NCBI RefSeq assembly: GCF_016598615.1
Contig: NZ_CP066831.1
Coordinates: forward strand, 5,146,001-5,210,000
Length of the DNA: 64,000 nt
Reading direction: 5' to 3'
Source: Streptomyces liliifuscus
GTDB lineage: Bacteria; Actinomycetota; Actinomycetes; Streptomycetales; Streptomycetaceae
Shown here: positions 24,890 to 34,071 of the stretch, piece by piece
Numbering within the stretch: position 1 is the first letter of the stretch
Layout of the letters: each line of letters starts with the position of its first letter
Position numbers and translations under genes: made by a program
The notes under the pieces: generated by a model
What the model was told of the DNA's origin: nothing
The model's input: only the letters and a program-made list of their open reading frames with translations
Database searches by the model: none

Positions 24890-25729
24890 ATGAGTCTCGG
24901 CGACGAGCACGGAGCGCGCGGCGACGACGGCGGATACGGGGGGACCGGCCAGACCCGCACACGCCTCCCCGACAGCGCCGGTGACGTCTACGGCGGCGCA
25001 CGACGCGGCGGCCGTTCCTCCTCCCGCAGCCTCGTCACGGTGGTGGGAGTGGTGGTGCTCCTGATTGCCGCCATCGCCTTCGCGAACCGTGGCGGCGGTG
25101 ATTCCGCCTCGGACGAGTCGAGCGGCGACAAGACGAAGTCGGCCCCGACGGCGCCCTCCGGGGACCAACCGGTGCAGACAAAGGCGGGCGGCATCCCGTC
25201 GGGGTTCGCGCACAACCAGCAGGGCGCGGAGTCCGCGGCCGCGAACTACTCGGTGGTGCTGGTTTCGGCCGACATCCTCAAGCCCGCCCGGCGCAGCGAG
25301 ATCGTCCAGCAGGTGTTCGTCGCCGACAAGGTGTCCGCGCTGCAGGCCAAGCTGGACAAGGCGTACTCCAAGGAGTTCCTGAGCAACGTCGGCCTGGACG
25401 AGAACGGCAACGCGGCCGCGGGACAGACCTACGTCTCACGCACCATGCCGGTCGGCACCAAGATCACCGACCACTCGGCCGACGCCGCGACCGTCGAGGT
25501 CTGGTGCACGGGCGTGTTCGGCACCGCCGGGGACGACTCGAAGAACCCGGTCAGCAACGACTGGTTCACCATGACGCTCCAACTGCGGTGGGCCGACGGC
25601 GACTGGAAGGTCGACAGCTTCTCCCAGAAGCCCGGACCGGCGCCGGTGAACGGCGACAACACGGTCTCGCCGTCCGACGAGATCTCGAAGGCCGTCGAAG
25701 AGTTCGGAGGCTTCACGTATGCCCGGTAG
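24890..25729 (+). CDS. Bitopic membrane protein, VirB8/TcpC-like
   Basis: A 279-residue protein with a cytoplasmic N-terminus of about 45 residues rich in Gly and Arg, one membrane segment (47-65, LVTVVGVVVLLIAAIAFA), a Ser/Thr/Lys linker and an extracellular domain of about 180 residues. The domain reads SAAANYSVVLVSADILKPARRS, TMPVGTKITDHSADAATVEVW and LQLRWADGDWKVDSF, the alternating helix-sheet pattern of NTF2-like VirB8/TcpC domains. Its 3' end overlaps the next gene by 11 bases. Expected to be a scaffold subunit of the T4SS-like complex. Confidence 0.78.
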   Translation: MSLGDEHGARGDDGGYGGTGQTRTRLPDSAGDVYGGARRGGRSSSRSLVTVVGVVVLLIAAIAFANRGGGDSASDESSGDKTKSAPTAPSGDQPVQTKAGGIPSGFAHNQQGAESAAANYSVVLVSADILKPARRSEIVQQVFVADKVSALQAKLDKAYSKEFLSNVGLDENGNAAAGQTYVSRTMPVGTKITDHSADAATVEVWCTGVFGTAGDDSKNPVSNDWFTMTLQLRWADGDWKVDSFSQKPGPAPVNGDNTVSPSDEISKAVEEFGGFTYAR

Positions 25730-27050
25730 CCCGCGCCGCGTACTAAAGGTCACCGCCGCCGTCGCAGCCGTACAGACCACGCTCGTGCTGCTCGCCACCC
25801 GCGCGGCCGCGGCACCGACTCCGACACCTTCGCCGTCCGACGACAACTGCGACCTGATCGTCGGCCCAGCCAAGGACTACTGCGAACGAGACGGCGGCGG
25901 CTCCAGCCGTCAGGGCCCCTCCCTCGACGACCCCGCCACGGCTCTCGACCCCCTCGCCTCCCTCGCCAAAGGCTGCGCCAAAGCCGCCTCCTGGACCATC
26001 GACAAGCTCAGTGACGCGGTCCAGAACACGGCGACCGTCGACTTCACGAACACCACGTTCCTCCAGCAGTACGCGGTCGTCTTCGCCGCGTCGACGATCC
26101 TCACCCTCCTCCTGTGGCTGCTCGCGGTCGCCAAGCGAGCCGTACGAGGCGTCCCCCTCAGCACGGCCATCGGCGAGGCGATCGGCTTCCTCTGGCTGAC
26201 GGTGCTGGCGTCGGCCTTCACACCCCTGATCCTCTACACCGTCGTGTCGGCGACCGACGGCATCGCCGAGGTCCTGGCCAAGACGACCGGCAACCAGACG
26301 GACACGTTCTTCGGCAACTTCTCCGGCGCCCTGAACAAGGGCACCGACATCGGCGGCGGCCCGATCATGCTGATCGTGGTGTCCCTCGTGTCGATCCTCG
26401 CCGCGGGCGTCCTGTGGCTGGAGCTCGTGATCCGCGCCGCCCTCCTCTACGTGGGCGCGCTCCTCGGCACCGTCGTCTACGCCGGACTGGTCGACAAGAA
26501 CCTCTGGGGCCACGTCCGCCGCTGGGCGGGCATCATGATCGCCGTCATCCTCGTGAAACCGGTGATCGTGATCGTGCTGGGCCTGGCCGGCGCCCTGTCC
26601 GCCGAGGACGGACCCGACGCGTTCTCCGCCGTCGTCTCCGGCCTCGCCATCATCCTGCTCGCCATCTTCGCCAGCGCGATGATCTACCGCTTCGTACCGG
26701 GCTTCGGCGACGAGATCGCCGGCTCCCGCAACAACCGCATCATGCAGGGCGCCGAAGGCAAGGCCGCGGCCGTCATCAGCTCGCCCGCCACCCTCGTCGC
26801 CCAGGGCATCAAGACCCACAGCGCCCGGGCCGACAACAACGGCGGTGGAGGCGGAGGCGGCGGTGCCCGCCCCTCCAACCCCGCCTCCGGCGGCGTCGCC
26901 GCCCACAGCTCCCGCGGCTCCTCGGGCGGGGGCGGCGGCGGATCTGTCCCCTCCGCCGCACCCCCACCACGCAGCAGCCCGGTGAACACCCCCCACGCCG
27001 GAAACACACGCAACAGCAGCAACAACCGCACGGGAGGTGAAGGGCGTTGA
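25719..27050 (+). CDS. Polytopic membrane protein, TrbL/VirB6-like
   Basis: A 443-residue protein with a signal-like N-terminus, an extracellular segment with two or three Cys, then about six membrane segments between residues 110 and 330 (for example FAASTILTLLLWLLAVAKRAV, and the VKPVIVIVLGLAGAL segment). The C-terminal 110 residues are low complexity, Gly/Ser/Asn/Pro-rich and probably cytoplasmic. This layout is that of TrbL/VirB6 channel proteins of actinobacterial conjugation loci. Start overlaps the VirB8-like gene; stop overlaps the next GTG/TTG region by 4 bases. Confidence 0.8.
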   Translation: MPGSPRRVLKVTAAVAAVQTTLVLLATRAAAAPTPTPSPSDDNCDLIVGPAKDYCERDGGGSSRQGPSLDDPATALDPLASLAKGCAKAASWTIDKLSDAVQNTATVDFTNTTFLQQYAVVFAASTILTLLLWLLAVAKRAVRGVPLSTAIGEAIGFLWLTVLASAFTPLILYTVVSATDGIAEVLAKTTGNQTDTFFGNFSGALNKGTDIGGGPIMLIVVSLVSILAAGVLWLELVIRAALLYVGALLGTVVYAGLVDKNLWGHVRRWAGIMIAVILVKPVIVIVLGLAGALSAEDGPDAFSAVVSGLAIILLAIFASAMIYRFVPGFGDEIAGSRNNRIMQGAEGKAAAVISSPATLVAQGIKTHSARADNNGGGGGGGGARPSNPASGGVAAHSSRGSSGGGGGGSVPSAAPPPRSSPVNTPHAGNTRNSSNNRTGGEGR

Positions 27051-28606
27051 CGACCGAGGCCCATGTGTCCCATCCGGTCACGCCCCGCCGGACATATCTG
27101 ATCGGCCGCGCCCGGCCGAACGCGATCGTCGGCAGGAACCGCGAGTCCGGCGAGATCGCGCTGATCATCGTGGGCGCGTTCCTCGGCATGATGTCCGGTC
27201 TGATCGTCCCTGTGCTCTCCCTGCGCATCGTGTCCCTCGTGGGCTTCCCGATGCTGGCACTGGCCGCGGTGTACGTGCCCTACAAGCGGCGGACCTTCTA
27301 CAAGTGGTTCGAGATCAACCGCAGTTACAAGCGCAGCCTCCGCCAGGGCACCGCCTACCGCAGCAAGGTCATGGAGTCCGGGACACGCATCGACGGCCGC
27401 GAGGTCGAGGTCGGCCCCCCGCCCGGCATCGGACGGATCACCTGGCTCGCCGCGCCCTTCGGCCCGGACGAGATCGCCGTCCTCCTGCACGCCGACCGGA
27501 AAACCGTCACTGCGGCGATCGAGATCGAGGGCCCCGGCGTCGGCCTCCGCGACAGCGAGGACCAGGAAACCCTCGTCGACCGGTTCGGCACCCTGCTCAA
27601 GCACGTCGCGAACGGCGACGGCTTCGTCACCCGCCTCCAGATGCTCGCCCGTACGCTCCCCGCCGACCCGGACGCCCACGCCAAGGACGTCGTCGTACGC
27701 GGCGACGAGAAGGCACCCGGCTGGCTGCAGCAGTCGTACGACCAGCTCCAGTCCATGGTGTCGACGAGCAGCGAACAGCACCGCGCCTACCTCGTCGCCT
27801 GCATGCACTACTCCCGCGAACTCGCCGCCGAGGGCCACGCGATGGCCCGCGCCGCGCGCCCGCAGGGCGGCAAGAAGCTCGACCGCGACTCCGGACTCGC
27901 CGTCGTCATGGCCCGCGAGCTCACCGACATCTGCTCACGCCTCCAGGAGGCCGACATCCGGGTGCGCCAGCCGCTCGGACAGGGCCGGCTCTCCTCCCTC
28001 GTGCATTCGATGTACGACCCGGACCACCCCATCGACCACATCCAGGCCATGACGAAGCGCAACGCCTGGCCGGCCGAGCTGGACGCCATGGAGCCCACCT
28101 ACCTCCAGGCCAAGACCCGCGAGTCCTCCACCCGCGCCCCCTGGTGCCACTCCACGGCCTGGGTGAAGGAATGGCCGATGACCCCGGTGGGCGTCAACTT
28201 CCTCGCCCCGCTGCTCGTCCACACCCCCGACGTGATCCGCACGGTCGCCGTCACGATGGACCTCGAACCCACCGAGGTCGCCATCGAGCGGATGCTCACC
28301 GAGAAGACGAACGACGACGCCGAGGCCAGCCGCCAGGCCAAGATGAACCGGACCGTCGACCCCCGCGACGTCGCCTCGCACAACCGCATGGACCAGCGCG
28401 GCGAGGACCTCGCGAGCGGCGCCGCCGGCGTCAACCTCGTCGGCTACATCACCGTCTCCTCCCGCAACCCCGAGGCACTCGCCCGCGACAAGCGGACCAT
28501 AAGGGCCTCGGCCGGCAAGTCGTACCTGAAGCTGGAGTGGTGCGACCGAGAGCACCACCGCGCCTTCGTGAACACACTCCCGTTCGCCACCGGCATCCGA
28601 AGGTAG
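27047..28606 (+). CDS. SCO6880-type T4SS protein (VirB3/VirB4 N-terminal-like)
   Basis: A 519-residue protein. Two hydrophobic segments lie at about 35-80 (IALIIVGAFLGMMSGLI and LVGFPMLALAAVYVPY), followed by basic KRRTFYKWFEINRSYKRS and a soluble region of about 420 residues. The N-terminus matches the PrgI/VirB3-like piece and the rest the VirB4 N-terminal domain as found in SCO6880-family proteins. No Walker motifs are seen, so ATPase activity would be supplied by the next gene. It overlaps the TrbL-like gene by 4 bases. Confidence 0.82.
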   Translation: MTTEAHVSHPVTPRRTYLIGRARPNAIVGRNRESGEIALIIVGAFLGMMSGLIVPVLSLRIVSLVGFPMLALAAVYVPYKRRTFYKWFEINRSYKRSLRQGTAYRSKVMESGTRIDGREVEVGPPPGIGRITWLAAPFGPDEIAVLLHADRKTVTAAIEIEGPGVGLRDSEDQETLVDRFGTLLKHVANGDGFVTRLQMLARTLPADPDAHAKDVVVRGDEKAPGWLQQSYDQLQSMVSTSSEQHRAYLVACMHYSRELAAEGHAMARAARPQGGKKLDRDSGLAVVMARELTDICSRLQEADIRVRQPLGQGRLSSLVHSMYDPDHPIDHIQAMTKRNAWPAELDAMEPTYLQAKTRESSTRAPWCHSTAWVKEWPMTPVGVNFLAPLLVHTPDVIRTVAVTMDLEPTEVAIERMLTEKTNDDAEASRQAKMNRTVDPRDVASHNRMDQRGEDLASGAAGVNLVGYITVSSRNPEALARDKRTIRASAGKSYLKLEWCDREHHRAFVNTLPFATGIRR

Positions 28607-28618
28607 GGCTGAGTACTG

Positions 28619-30043
28619 ATGCGGGATCCGCTGTCCGTCCTCACCGAGGCCTTCACGTCCTTCCTCTTCGGCAAGGTCGAGACGACCCGCCCACCGGTGC
28701 GCACCTCCACCGGCCAGGCCCAGGCCGTCTACCTGCCGACCGCGGCCCCCGGCCTCGGCGACTCCGGCGTCATCATCGGCCGCGAGGTCTACTCCGGGAA
28801 GGGCTACATCTACGACCCCTTCCAGCTGTACGGACAGCAGCTCCCGGCACCGCACTGGCTGGTCCTCGGCGAGTCCGGCAACGGCAAGTCGGCCCTGGAG
28901 AAGACGTACGTCCTACGGCAGTTGAGGTTCAAGGACCGGCAGGTCGTCGTCCTCGACGCACAGGGCGAGGACGGCGACGGCGAGTGGAACCTCATCGCCC
29001 GGCAGCTGGGTATAACCCCCATCCGGCTCGACCCGACCGCCGCCCTGGACATGGGAATCCGGCTCAACCCGCTCGACCCCGCGATCACCACCACCGGACA
29101 GCTCGCCCTGCTCCGGACGATCATCGAGGTCGCGATGGGCCACGGCCTGGACGAGCGCTCCGGCTTCGCCCTCAAGGTCGCGCACGCCTACGTCAACGAG
29201 ACGATCGTCGAGCGCCAGCCCGTACTGACGGACATCGTCGAGCAACTGCGCCACCCCGAACCGGAGTCGGCGGAGGCGATGAACGTCGCCATAGACGACG
29301 TACGGGCCTGGGGCCTGGACGTCGCCCTCGTCATCGACCGCCTCGTCGACGGTGACCTGCGCGGCATGTTCGACGGCCCGACCACGGTCGGCATCGACCT
29401 CGACGCGCCCCTCATCGTCTTCGACCTGTCCCACATCGACCGCAACTCCATCGCCATGCCGATCCTCATGGCGATCGTCGGCGTGTGGCTGGAGCACACC
29501 TGGATCCGCCCCGACCGGAAGAAGCGCATCTTCCTCGTCGAGGAGGCCTGGCACATCATCAACAGCCCCTTCGTGGCCCAGCTGTTCCAGCGCCTGCTGA
29601 AGTTCGGCCGACGCCTGGGCCTGTCGTTCGTGGCGGTGGTCCACCACCTCTCCGACGTGGTCGACGGCGCGGCGGCCAAGGAAGCCGCCGCGATCCTCAA
29701 AATGGCGTCCACCAGGACGATCTACGCCCAGAAGGCGGACGAGGCAAGGTCGACAGGACGGGTACTCGGCCTGCCCAGGTGGGCCGTGGAGATCATCCCC
29801 ACCCTCACGCCCGGCATCGCCGTCTGGGACGTCAACGGCAACGTCCAGGTCGTCAAACACCTGATCACCGAGACCGAACGCCCCCTCGTCTTCACCGACC
29901 GCGCCATGACGGAGTCGTCGGCCGACCACCTCGCGGACGACGCCCTGCGGGCCGCCGAACTCGAGGCCGAGGAACGCGCGGCGGCGTTCATGGAGCAACA
30001 CCTGAGCGATCTCGACGACTCGTCCGAGTCCACGGTGGCGTAG
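28619..30043 (+). CDS. VirB4-like ATPase
   Basis: A 474-residue ATPase of the FtsK/HerA-VirB4 class. Walker A is GESGNGKS at residues 84-91 and Walker B IFLVEEAWH near residue 305, followed by the VirB4-typical FGRRLGLSFVAVVHHLSDV and a sensor-like motif. It begins 12 bases after the SCO6880-type gene. Together the two make up what is a single VirB4 polypeptide in classical systems. In S. coelicolor the likely counterpart is CmdB, reported to affect differentiation and antibiotic production (literature recalled, not checked). Confidence 0.87.
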   Translation: MRDPLSVLTEAFTSFLFGKVETTRPPVRTSTGQAQAVYLPTAAPGLGDSGVIIGREVYSGKGYIYDPFQLYGQQLPAPHWLVLGESGNGKSALEKTYVLRQLRFKDRQVVVLDAQGEDGDGEWNLIARQLGITPIRLDPTAALDMGIRLNPLDPAITTTGQLALLRTIIEVAMGHGLDERSGFALKVAHAYVNETIVERQPVLTDIVEQLRHPEPESAEAMNVAIDDVRAWGLDVALVIDRLVDGDLRGMFDGPTTVGIDLDAPLIVFDLSHIDRNSIAMPILMAIVGVWLEHTWIRPDRKKRIFLVEEAWHIINSPFVAQLFQRLLKFGRRLGLSFVAVVHHLSDVVDGAAAKEAAAILKMASTRTIYAQKADEARSTGRVLGLPRWAVEIIPTLTPGIAVWDVNGNVQVVKHLITETERPLVFTDRAMTESSADHLADDALRAAELEAEERAAAFMEQHLSDLDDSSESTVA

Positions 30044-30057
30044 AGGAGCGGCCCGAG

Positions 30058-31689
30058 ATGAGACCGGACGAGCGCGACCGCCACCGCGGCGGCGAAGGCG
30101 GCATCCCCGACGGACTGCTGGTCGGTGTCCTGGCCTTCGTCCTCGGCATGACCGTCATGGTGTGGACGGCGACCGGCCTGGCCGGCCTCTTCACCCACGG
30201 CTCCTGGCCCGCCGAGGTCACCTTCCGCCGTACGCCCCTGGCCATGCGCCAACTCGTCGAGGCCCCCCACGACATCGCGGCCGCCTGGCCGGAAACCCCG
30301 GAGACCCAACTCTCCGGGTACGGCCTCTTCTGGGGCCTGTTCATCGGCCAGCTGATGGTCCTGCTGGTCCTGACGGTGTTCGTCATGGGAACGGCGGCGA
30401 GATGGCGAGCGGGGAGGGCACGACGCAGGGCGCTCGCCGCGGCGGAGTCGGACCTTCCGTCCAAGGACGAGCCTCGCGAGGTTCCTCGGAGCCGGGCGGC
30501 GGAGCGGCCTGAGGTGGAACGGCCGGAGGTGGAACGGCCGGAGGTGGAACGGCCGGGAGTGGAGCGCCCCGCAGCGGCACACCACCCGGCGCACCCGCCG
30601 GTCGAGCACGCCACGGCGCCGCAGCCGGCGACGGAGTACCCGGCGGCGGCCCCGGTCCGGGCGGCGGAGCCGTCGCTGGAGTCGGTTCCTGTGGCAGCCG
30701 ACGGTGAACGGGTGGGTGGGTGGGAAAGCCCCGTACCCACCCCGCGAGGTCCCCTCGTCCTCGGCCCGCCCGAGACCCGCCACCCCCTCGCCGTCCAGGC
30801 GATCCGGGACGCCGACGGCCCGGCCCTGGTCATCACCTCCAACCCCACCCTCTGGTCGGACACGAAGGACGCCCGCGCGAAACTGGGCCCGGTCCTCCTC
30901 TACGACCCCTCCCACCTCTGCGACACCCCGGCCCGCCTCCACTGGTCCCCCTCCGCCGGCTGCGAGAACAAGGACACCGCCAAGGCCCGCGCGGCAGCGC
31001 TCCTCGCCCCGGTCCGCCCCACCGCGAAGATCGACCAGACGGTCGCCGACACCGCGGAAACCCTCCTGCGCAGCTACCTCCACGCCGCCGCCGTGGACGG
31101 CCGCACCATCCGCCACGTCCACCGCTGGGCGCAGGGCACCCAGGTCCAGGAAGCCGTACGCATCCTCCGTACGAACCCCAAGGCCGCCGCCGGCTCCGCG
31201 GGCGAACTCGAAGCCACCCTCACCTCGCACCCCGAACGCCGGGACATCGCCCAGGAGTTGACGGCACGGGCCCTGTCCGCCCTGTTCACGGTGAATGTCC
31301 GCGAAGCCTGCACACCCAACCGAACCGACACCCTCACCTTGGATTCCTTCGCCGACGAAGGGGGCACGCTTTATGTGGTCGGTGAACCCATCGAGGACCC
31401 CAGGGCAAATCCCGGTGCGATGCCCCTGCTGACGGCCCTCGCCTCAAGCGTGGTCGAGCGCGGCCGGCGCATGGCCGAACGGTCATCCTCCGGTCGCCTC
31501 GACCCACCACTCACCCTCGTCCTGGACGACGTGGCAGCGGTGGCCCCCCTCCCCCAGCTCCCGGACCTCCTGTCCGCGAGCACGGGAACCGGCACGGGCG
31601 GCCCCGACCGAGGCCTCCCCGTCCTGGCCCTCCTCCGCTCCCGCGAACAGGCCCGCTCCCGCTGGCCCCACCACGAGCTCCCGGTGTAA
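30058..31689 (+). CDS. VirD4/TraG-like membrane protein lacking the P-loop
   Basis: A 543-residue protein. Two membrane segments at about 20-40 and 95-120 enclose an extracellular loop, as in VirD4 coupling proteins. A Pro/Glu-rich linker carries a 15-base tandem repeat (30511-30555, encoding Arg-Pro-Glu-Val-Glu three times). The C-terminal half aligns by eye with TraG/VirD4: Walker B-like LTLVLDDVAAVAPLPQLPDLL and the following LPVLALLRSREQA. Where Walker A is expected the protein reads VLGPPETRHPLAVQAI, with no GxxGxGK(S/T). It is therefore probably not an active ATPase. It is the last gene of the set. The start is the ATG at 30058 behind GGAG; the gap to the previous gene is 14 bases. Confidence 0.82.
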   Translation: MRPDERDRHRGGEGGIPDGLLVGVLAFVLGMTVMVWTATGLAGLFTHGSWPAEVTFRRTPLAMRQLVEAPHDIAAAWPETPETQLSGYGLFWGLFIGQLMVLLVLTVFVMGTAARWRAGRARRRALAAAESDLPSKDEPREVPRSRAAERPEVERPEVERPEVERPGVERPAAAHHPAHPPVEHATAPQPATEYPAAAPVRAAEPSLESVPVAADGERVGGWESPVPTPRGPLVLGPPETRHPLAVQAIRDADGPALVITSNPTLWSDTKDARAKLGPVLLYDPSHLCDTPARLHWSPSAGCENKDTAKARAAALLAPVRPTAKIDQTVADTAETLLRSYLHAAAVDGRTIRHVHRWAQGTQVQEAVRILRTNPKAAAGSAGELEATLTSHPERRDIAQELTARALSALFTVNVREACTPNRTDTLTLDSFADEGGTLYVVGEPIEDPRANPGAMPLLTALASSVVERGRRMAERSSSGRLDPPLTLVLDDVAAVAPLPQLPDLLSASTGTGTGGPDRGLPVLALLRSREQARSRWPHHELPV

Positions 31690-31700
31690 CTCACCGCCCC

Positions 31701-32291
31701 CTAGGGCCGCTTGAACACGAACTCCAACTCCCGCGCGCCCGGATCCCCCGGCACCGGAACGCTCTCCCCCGTGGGCATGAACCCGAACCTCCGGTAGAAG
31801 GCCTCGGCCCGCCCGTTCCGCTCGTCCACGAACAACCGCACCCGCTCGACCCCGGCAACGTCCCACGCCCACTCAAGGGCGTACGAGAAGAGCCGCTCGG
31901 TGAGCCCCCGCCCCCGCACCTCCGGCCGCACATAGACGGCCACGAGATGCCCCTGGCGTACGTCGCTCACGTCCCCGAGCGCGCCAGGCGCCCCCGCCTC
32001 CTCGACGAGCACGATCACCGACCCGACCCACCGCCCGTCGGGAGCCACGGCCACCACCTGCTGCCGCTCACGCACACCCTCGGCGGCCCCCGCCGCCCGC
32101 TCCCGCCAGAAGCTGTCGGGCCGGCCCACGGCAGCCTCGTACGTCTCCAGAAAAGCGAGATGCGCCACCGGATCCCGCAGCGCGGCCAGCCGCAGCTCCT
32201 TCGCCGCGGGCCACTCGTCGGCACGTATCGAACGCACCACATGGTCCGCCGAGGCATCGAGACGGTCATCAGAACGAGCATCGGGGTTCAT
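31701..32291 (-). CDS. GNAT-family N-acetyltransferase
   Basis: A 196-residue acetyltransferase. The acetyl-CoA binding motif A is LVAVYVRPEVRGRGLTERLF, and the C-terminal motif B is VERVRLFVDERNGRAEAFYRRFGF. It ends 11 bases from the end of the VirD4-like gene, facing it. The ATG at 32291 is preferred; a GTG at 32300 would add three residues, and neither has a strong ribosome-binding site. Substrate unknown. Confidence 0.88.
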   Translation of the reverse strand: MNPDARSDDRLDASADHVVRSIRADEWPAAKELRLAALRDPVAHLAFLETYEAAVGRPDSFWRERAAGAAEGVRERQQVVAVAPDGRWVGSVIVLVEEAGAPGALGDVSDVRQGHLVAVYVRPEVRGRGLTERLFSYALEWAWDVAGVERVRLFVDERNGRAEAFYRRFGFMPTGESVPVPGDPGARELEFVFKRP

Positions 32292-32386
32292 GAGGGTCAC
32301 CGTAATACCGGGGTACTACACCCTTCACCTCATATCCCGCCGTCGTCCGACGCCCCCGGCCACCCGCCCGGCCGACCATCGAAGAC

Positions 32387-33301
32387 ATGATTACGGCCTC
32401 CGAACTGACCAAACGCTACGGCGACAAGACCGTCGTGTCCGACCTCACCTTCACCGTCCGCCCGGGCACGGTCACCGGCTTCCTCGGCCCCAACGGCGCC
32501 GGCAAGTCCACGACCATGCGGATGATCCTCGGCCTGGACGCCCCGACACACGGCACCGCGACGGTCGGCGACCGCGCGTACGCCGACCACCGCGCGCCCC
32601 TCCACGAGGTCGGCGCACTCCTGGAAGCACGCTCGGTGCACCCGGGCCGCACGGCCCACCACCACCTGGTCGCGCTCGCCCTCACCCACGGCATCCCCAG
32701 GAGCCGCGTCGACCACGTCCTGGACCTCACCGGCCTGACCGACGTGGCCGGACAACGGGTCAAGGGCTTCTCCCTCGGCATGGGCCAACGCCTCGGCATC
32801 GCCGCCGCGTTGCTCGGCGACCCGGCCACCGTGATCCTCGACGAACCCGTCAACGGCCTCGACCCCGAGGGCGTCCTGTGGATCCGCAACCTCCTCAAGT
32901 CCCTTGCCGCAGAGGGCCGTACGGTCTTCGTCTCCTCCCACCTGATGAGCGAGATGGCCCTGACCGCAGAGCACCTGATCATCATCGGCAGGGGCCGCCT
33001 GCTGGCCGACACGACGGTCGACACGTTCGTACGCGAATCTGGCGCGGGCACGGTCAAGGTCGTCACCCCGGAAGCGGGCCTGCTCGCCCAACTCCTCGCG
33101 GCCCCGCACGTGGACGTCACGAGCACCACCCCCGGCACCCTCGAAGTCCACGGCACGGACGCCGAACACATCGGCCGCACGGCCGCCGCCCACAACATCC
33201 CGCTCTTTGAACTCACCCCGCACGCCGCCTCGTTGGAGGCCGCCTTCATGGACCTGACCCGCGACTCCCTCGAATACGCAGCCCACCTGGAGCCGGCATG
33301 A
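32387..33301 (+). CDS. ABC transporter ATP-binding protein (exporter type)
   Basis: A 304-residue ATPase. Walker A GPNGAGKST is at residues 34-42, the signature is FSLGMGQR and Walker B VILDEPVNG. The C-terminal 90 residues are the extension common in drug- and bacteriocin-type exporters. The stop overlaps the permease start (ATGA). With the permease and the two-component genes downstream it forms one operon of an envelope-stress or antibiotic-resistance kind. Confidence 0.93.
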   Translation: MITASELTKRYGDKTVVSDLTFTVRPGTVTGFLGPNGAGKSTTMRMILGLDAPTHGTATVGDRAYADHRAPLHEVGALLEARSVHPGRTAHHHLVALALTHGIPRSRVDHVLDLTGLTDVAGQRVKGFSLGMGQRLGIAAALLGDPATVILDEPVNGLDPEGVLWIRNLLKSLAAEGRTVFVSSHLMSEMALTAEHLIIIGRGRLLADTTVDTFVRESGAGTVKVVTPEAGLLAQLLAAPHVDVTSTTPGTLEVHGTDAEHIGRTAAAHNIPLFELTPHAASLEAAFMDLTRDSLEYAAHLEPA

Positions 33302-34071
33302 CCACCCTCGCCCTCACCCCGGCCCGCATCGTGCGCTCCGAATGGCACAAGCTGTGGACGGTCCGCTCCACCTGGATCATGCTGACCGCCGCGACCGTCG
33401 TCACCATCGGCATCGGCATCGCGATCGGCGCCTCCTACGAACAGGACGGCGGTGAGTCCTCCGGCATCGACCCCGTCCAGTTCCTGCTCTTCGGCACGCA
33501 GTTCTCGCAGATCATCCTGGCCGTCGTGGCCGTCCTGTTCATCGCGGGCGAGTACGGCACGGGAATGGTCCGCTCCACGATGGTGGCCGTACCGCGCCGC
33601 CTCCCGGTGCTGTGGTCCAAGGCCGGCGTCGTCGCCGCGGTCACCTTCACGGCCACGCTCGCCACGTTCCTCGTCACGTTCACGGCCGGGCAGTTCTTCC
33701 TCGACGGCACGGACAAGGAGCTGTCCCTGACCGACCCGGGAGTCTTCGGCACCCTCCTCGGCAGCGCCGCGGGCCTGACCTCCCTGGCCGTCATCGGCCT
33801 CGGCCTGGGCGCCCTGCTCCGCTCGGTCCCCGGCGGCATCACCGCCTTCATCGGAGGCGTCACCGTCCTCCCGGAGGTCCTCAGGATGTTCCCGTACGAC
33901 GTCATGGACAGCGCCTCCAAGTACTTCCCCGGCAGGGCGGCCGAGGGCCTGATGACCCTCCACGACTCCTCCGACTACGCGGCAACGGGCCCCGCCCTCC
34001 TCGCCCTCACCCTGTGGACGGCGGCGATCCTGGGCGCGGCGGCCCTGCTCCTCAAGCGACGGGACGTATGA
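33298..34071 (+). CDS. ABC-2 family transporter permease
   Basis: A 257-residue membrane protein with six hydrophobic segments: N-terminal RSEWHKLWTVRSTW is the usual amphipathic start of this permease family, then AGEYGTGMVRSTM between segments two and three. It partners the upstream ATPase. Its stop overlaps an ATG at 34068 that opens a 20-codon frame. Confidence 0.9.
   Translation: MTTLALTPARIVRSEWHKLWTVRSTWIMLTAATVVTIGIGIAIGASYEQDGGESSGIDPVQFLLFGTQFSQIILAVVAVLFIAGEYGTGMVRSTMVAVPRRLPVLWSKAGVVAAVTFTATLATFLVTFTAGQFFLDGTDKELSLTDPGVFGTLLGSAAGLTSLAVIGLGLGALLRSVPGGITAFIGGVTVLPEVLRMFPYDVMDSASKYFPGRAAEGLMTLHDSSDYAATGPALLALTLWTAAILGAAALLLKRRDV

Noticed and set aside
24389..31689. An integrative conjugative element or plasmid remnant
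   Set aside because: No integrase, relaxase, replication gene, flanking tRNA or direct att repeats, and codon use like the neighbours.
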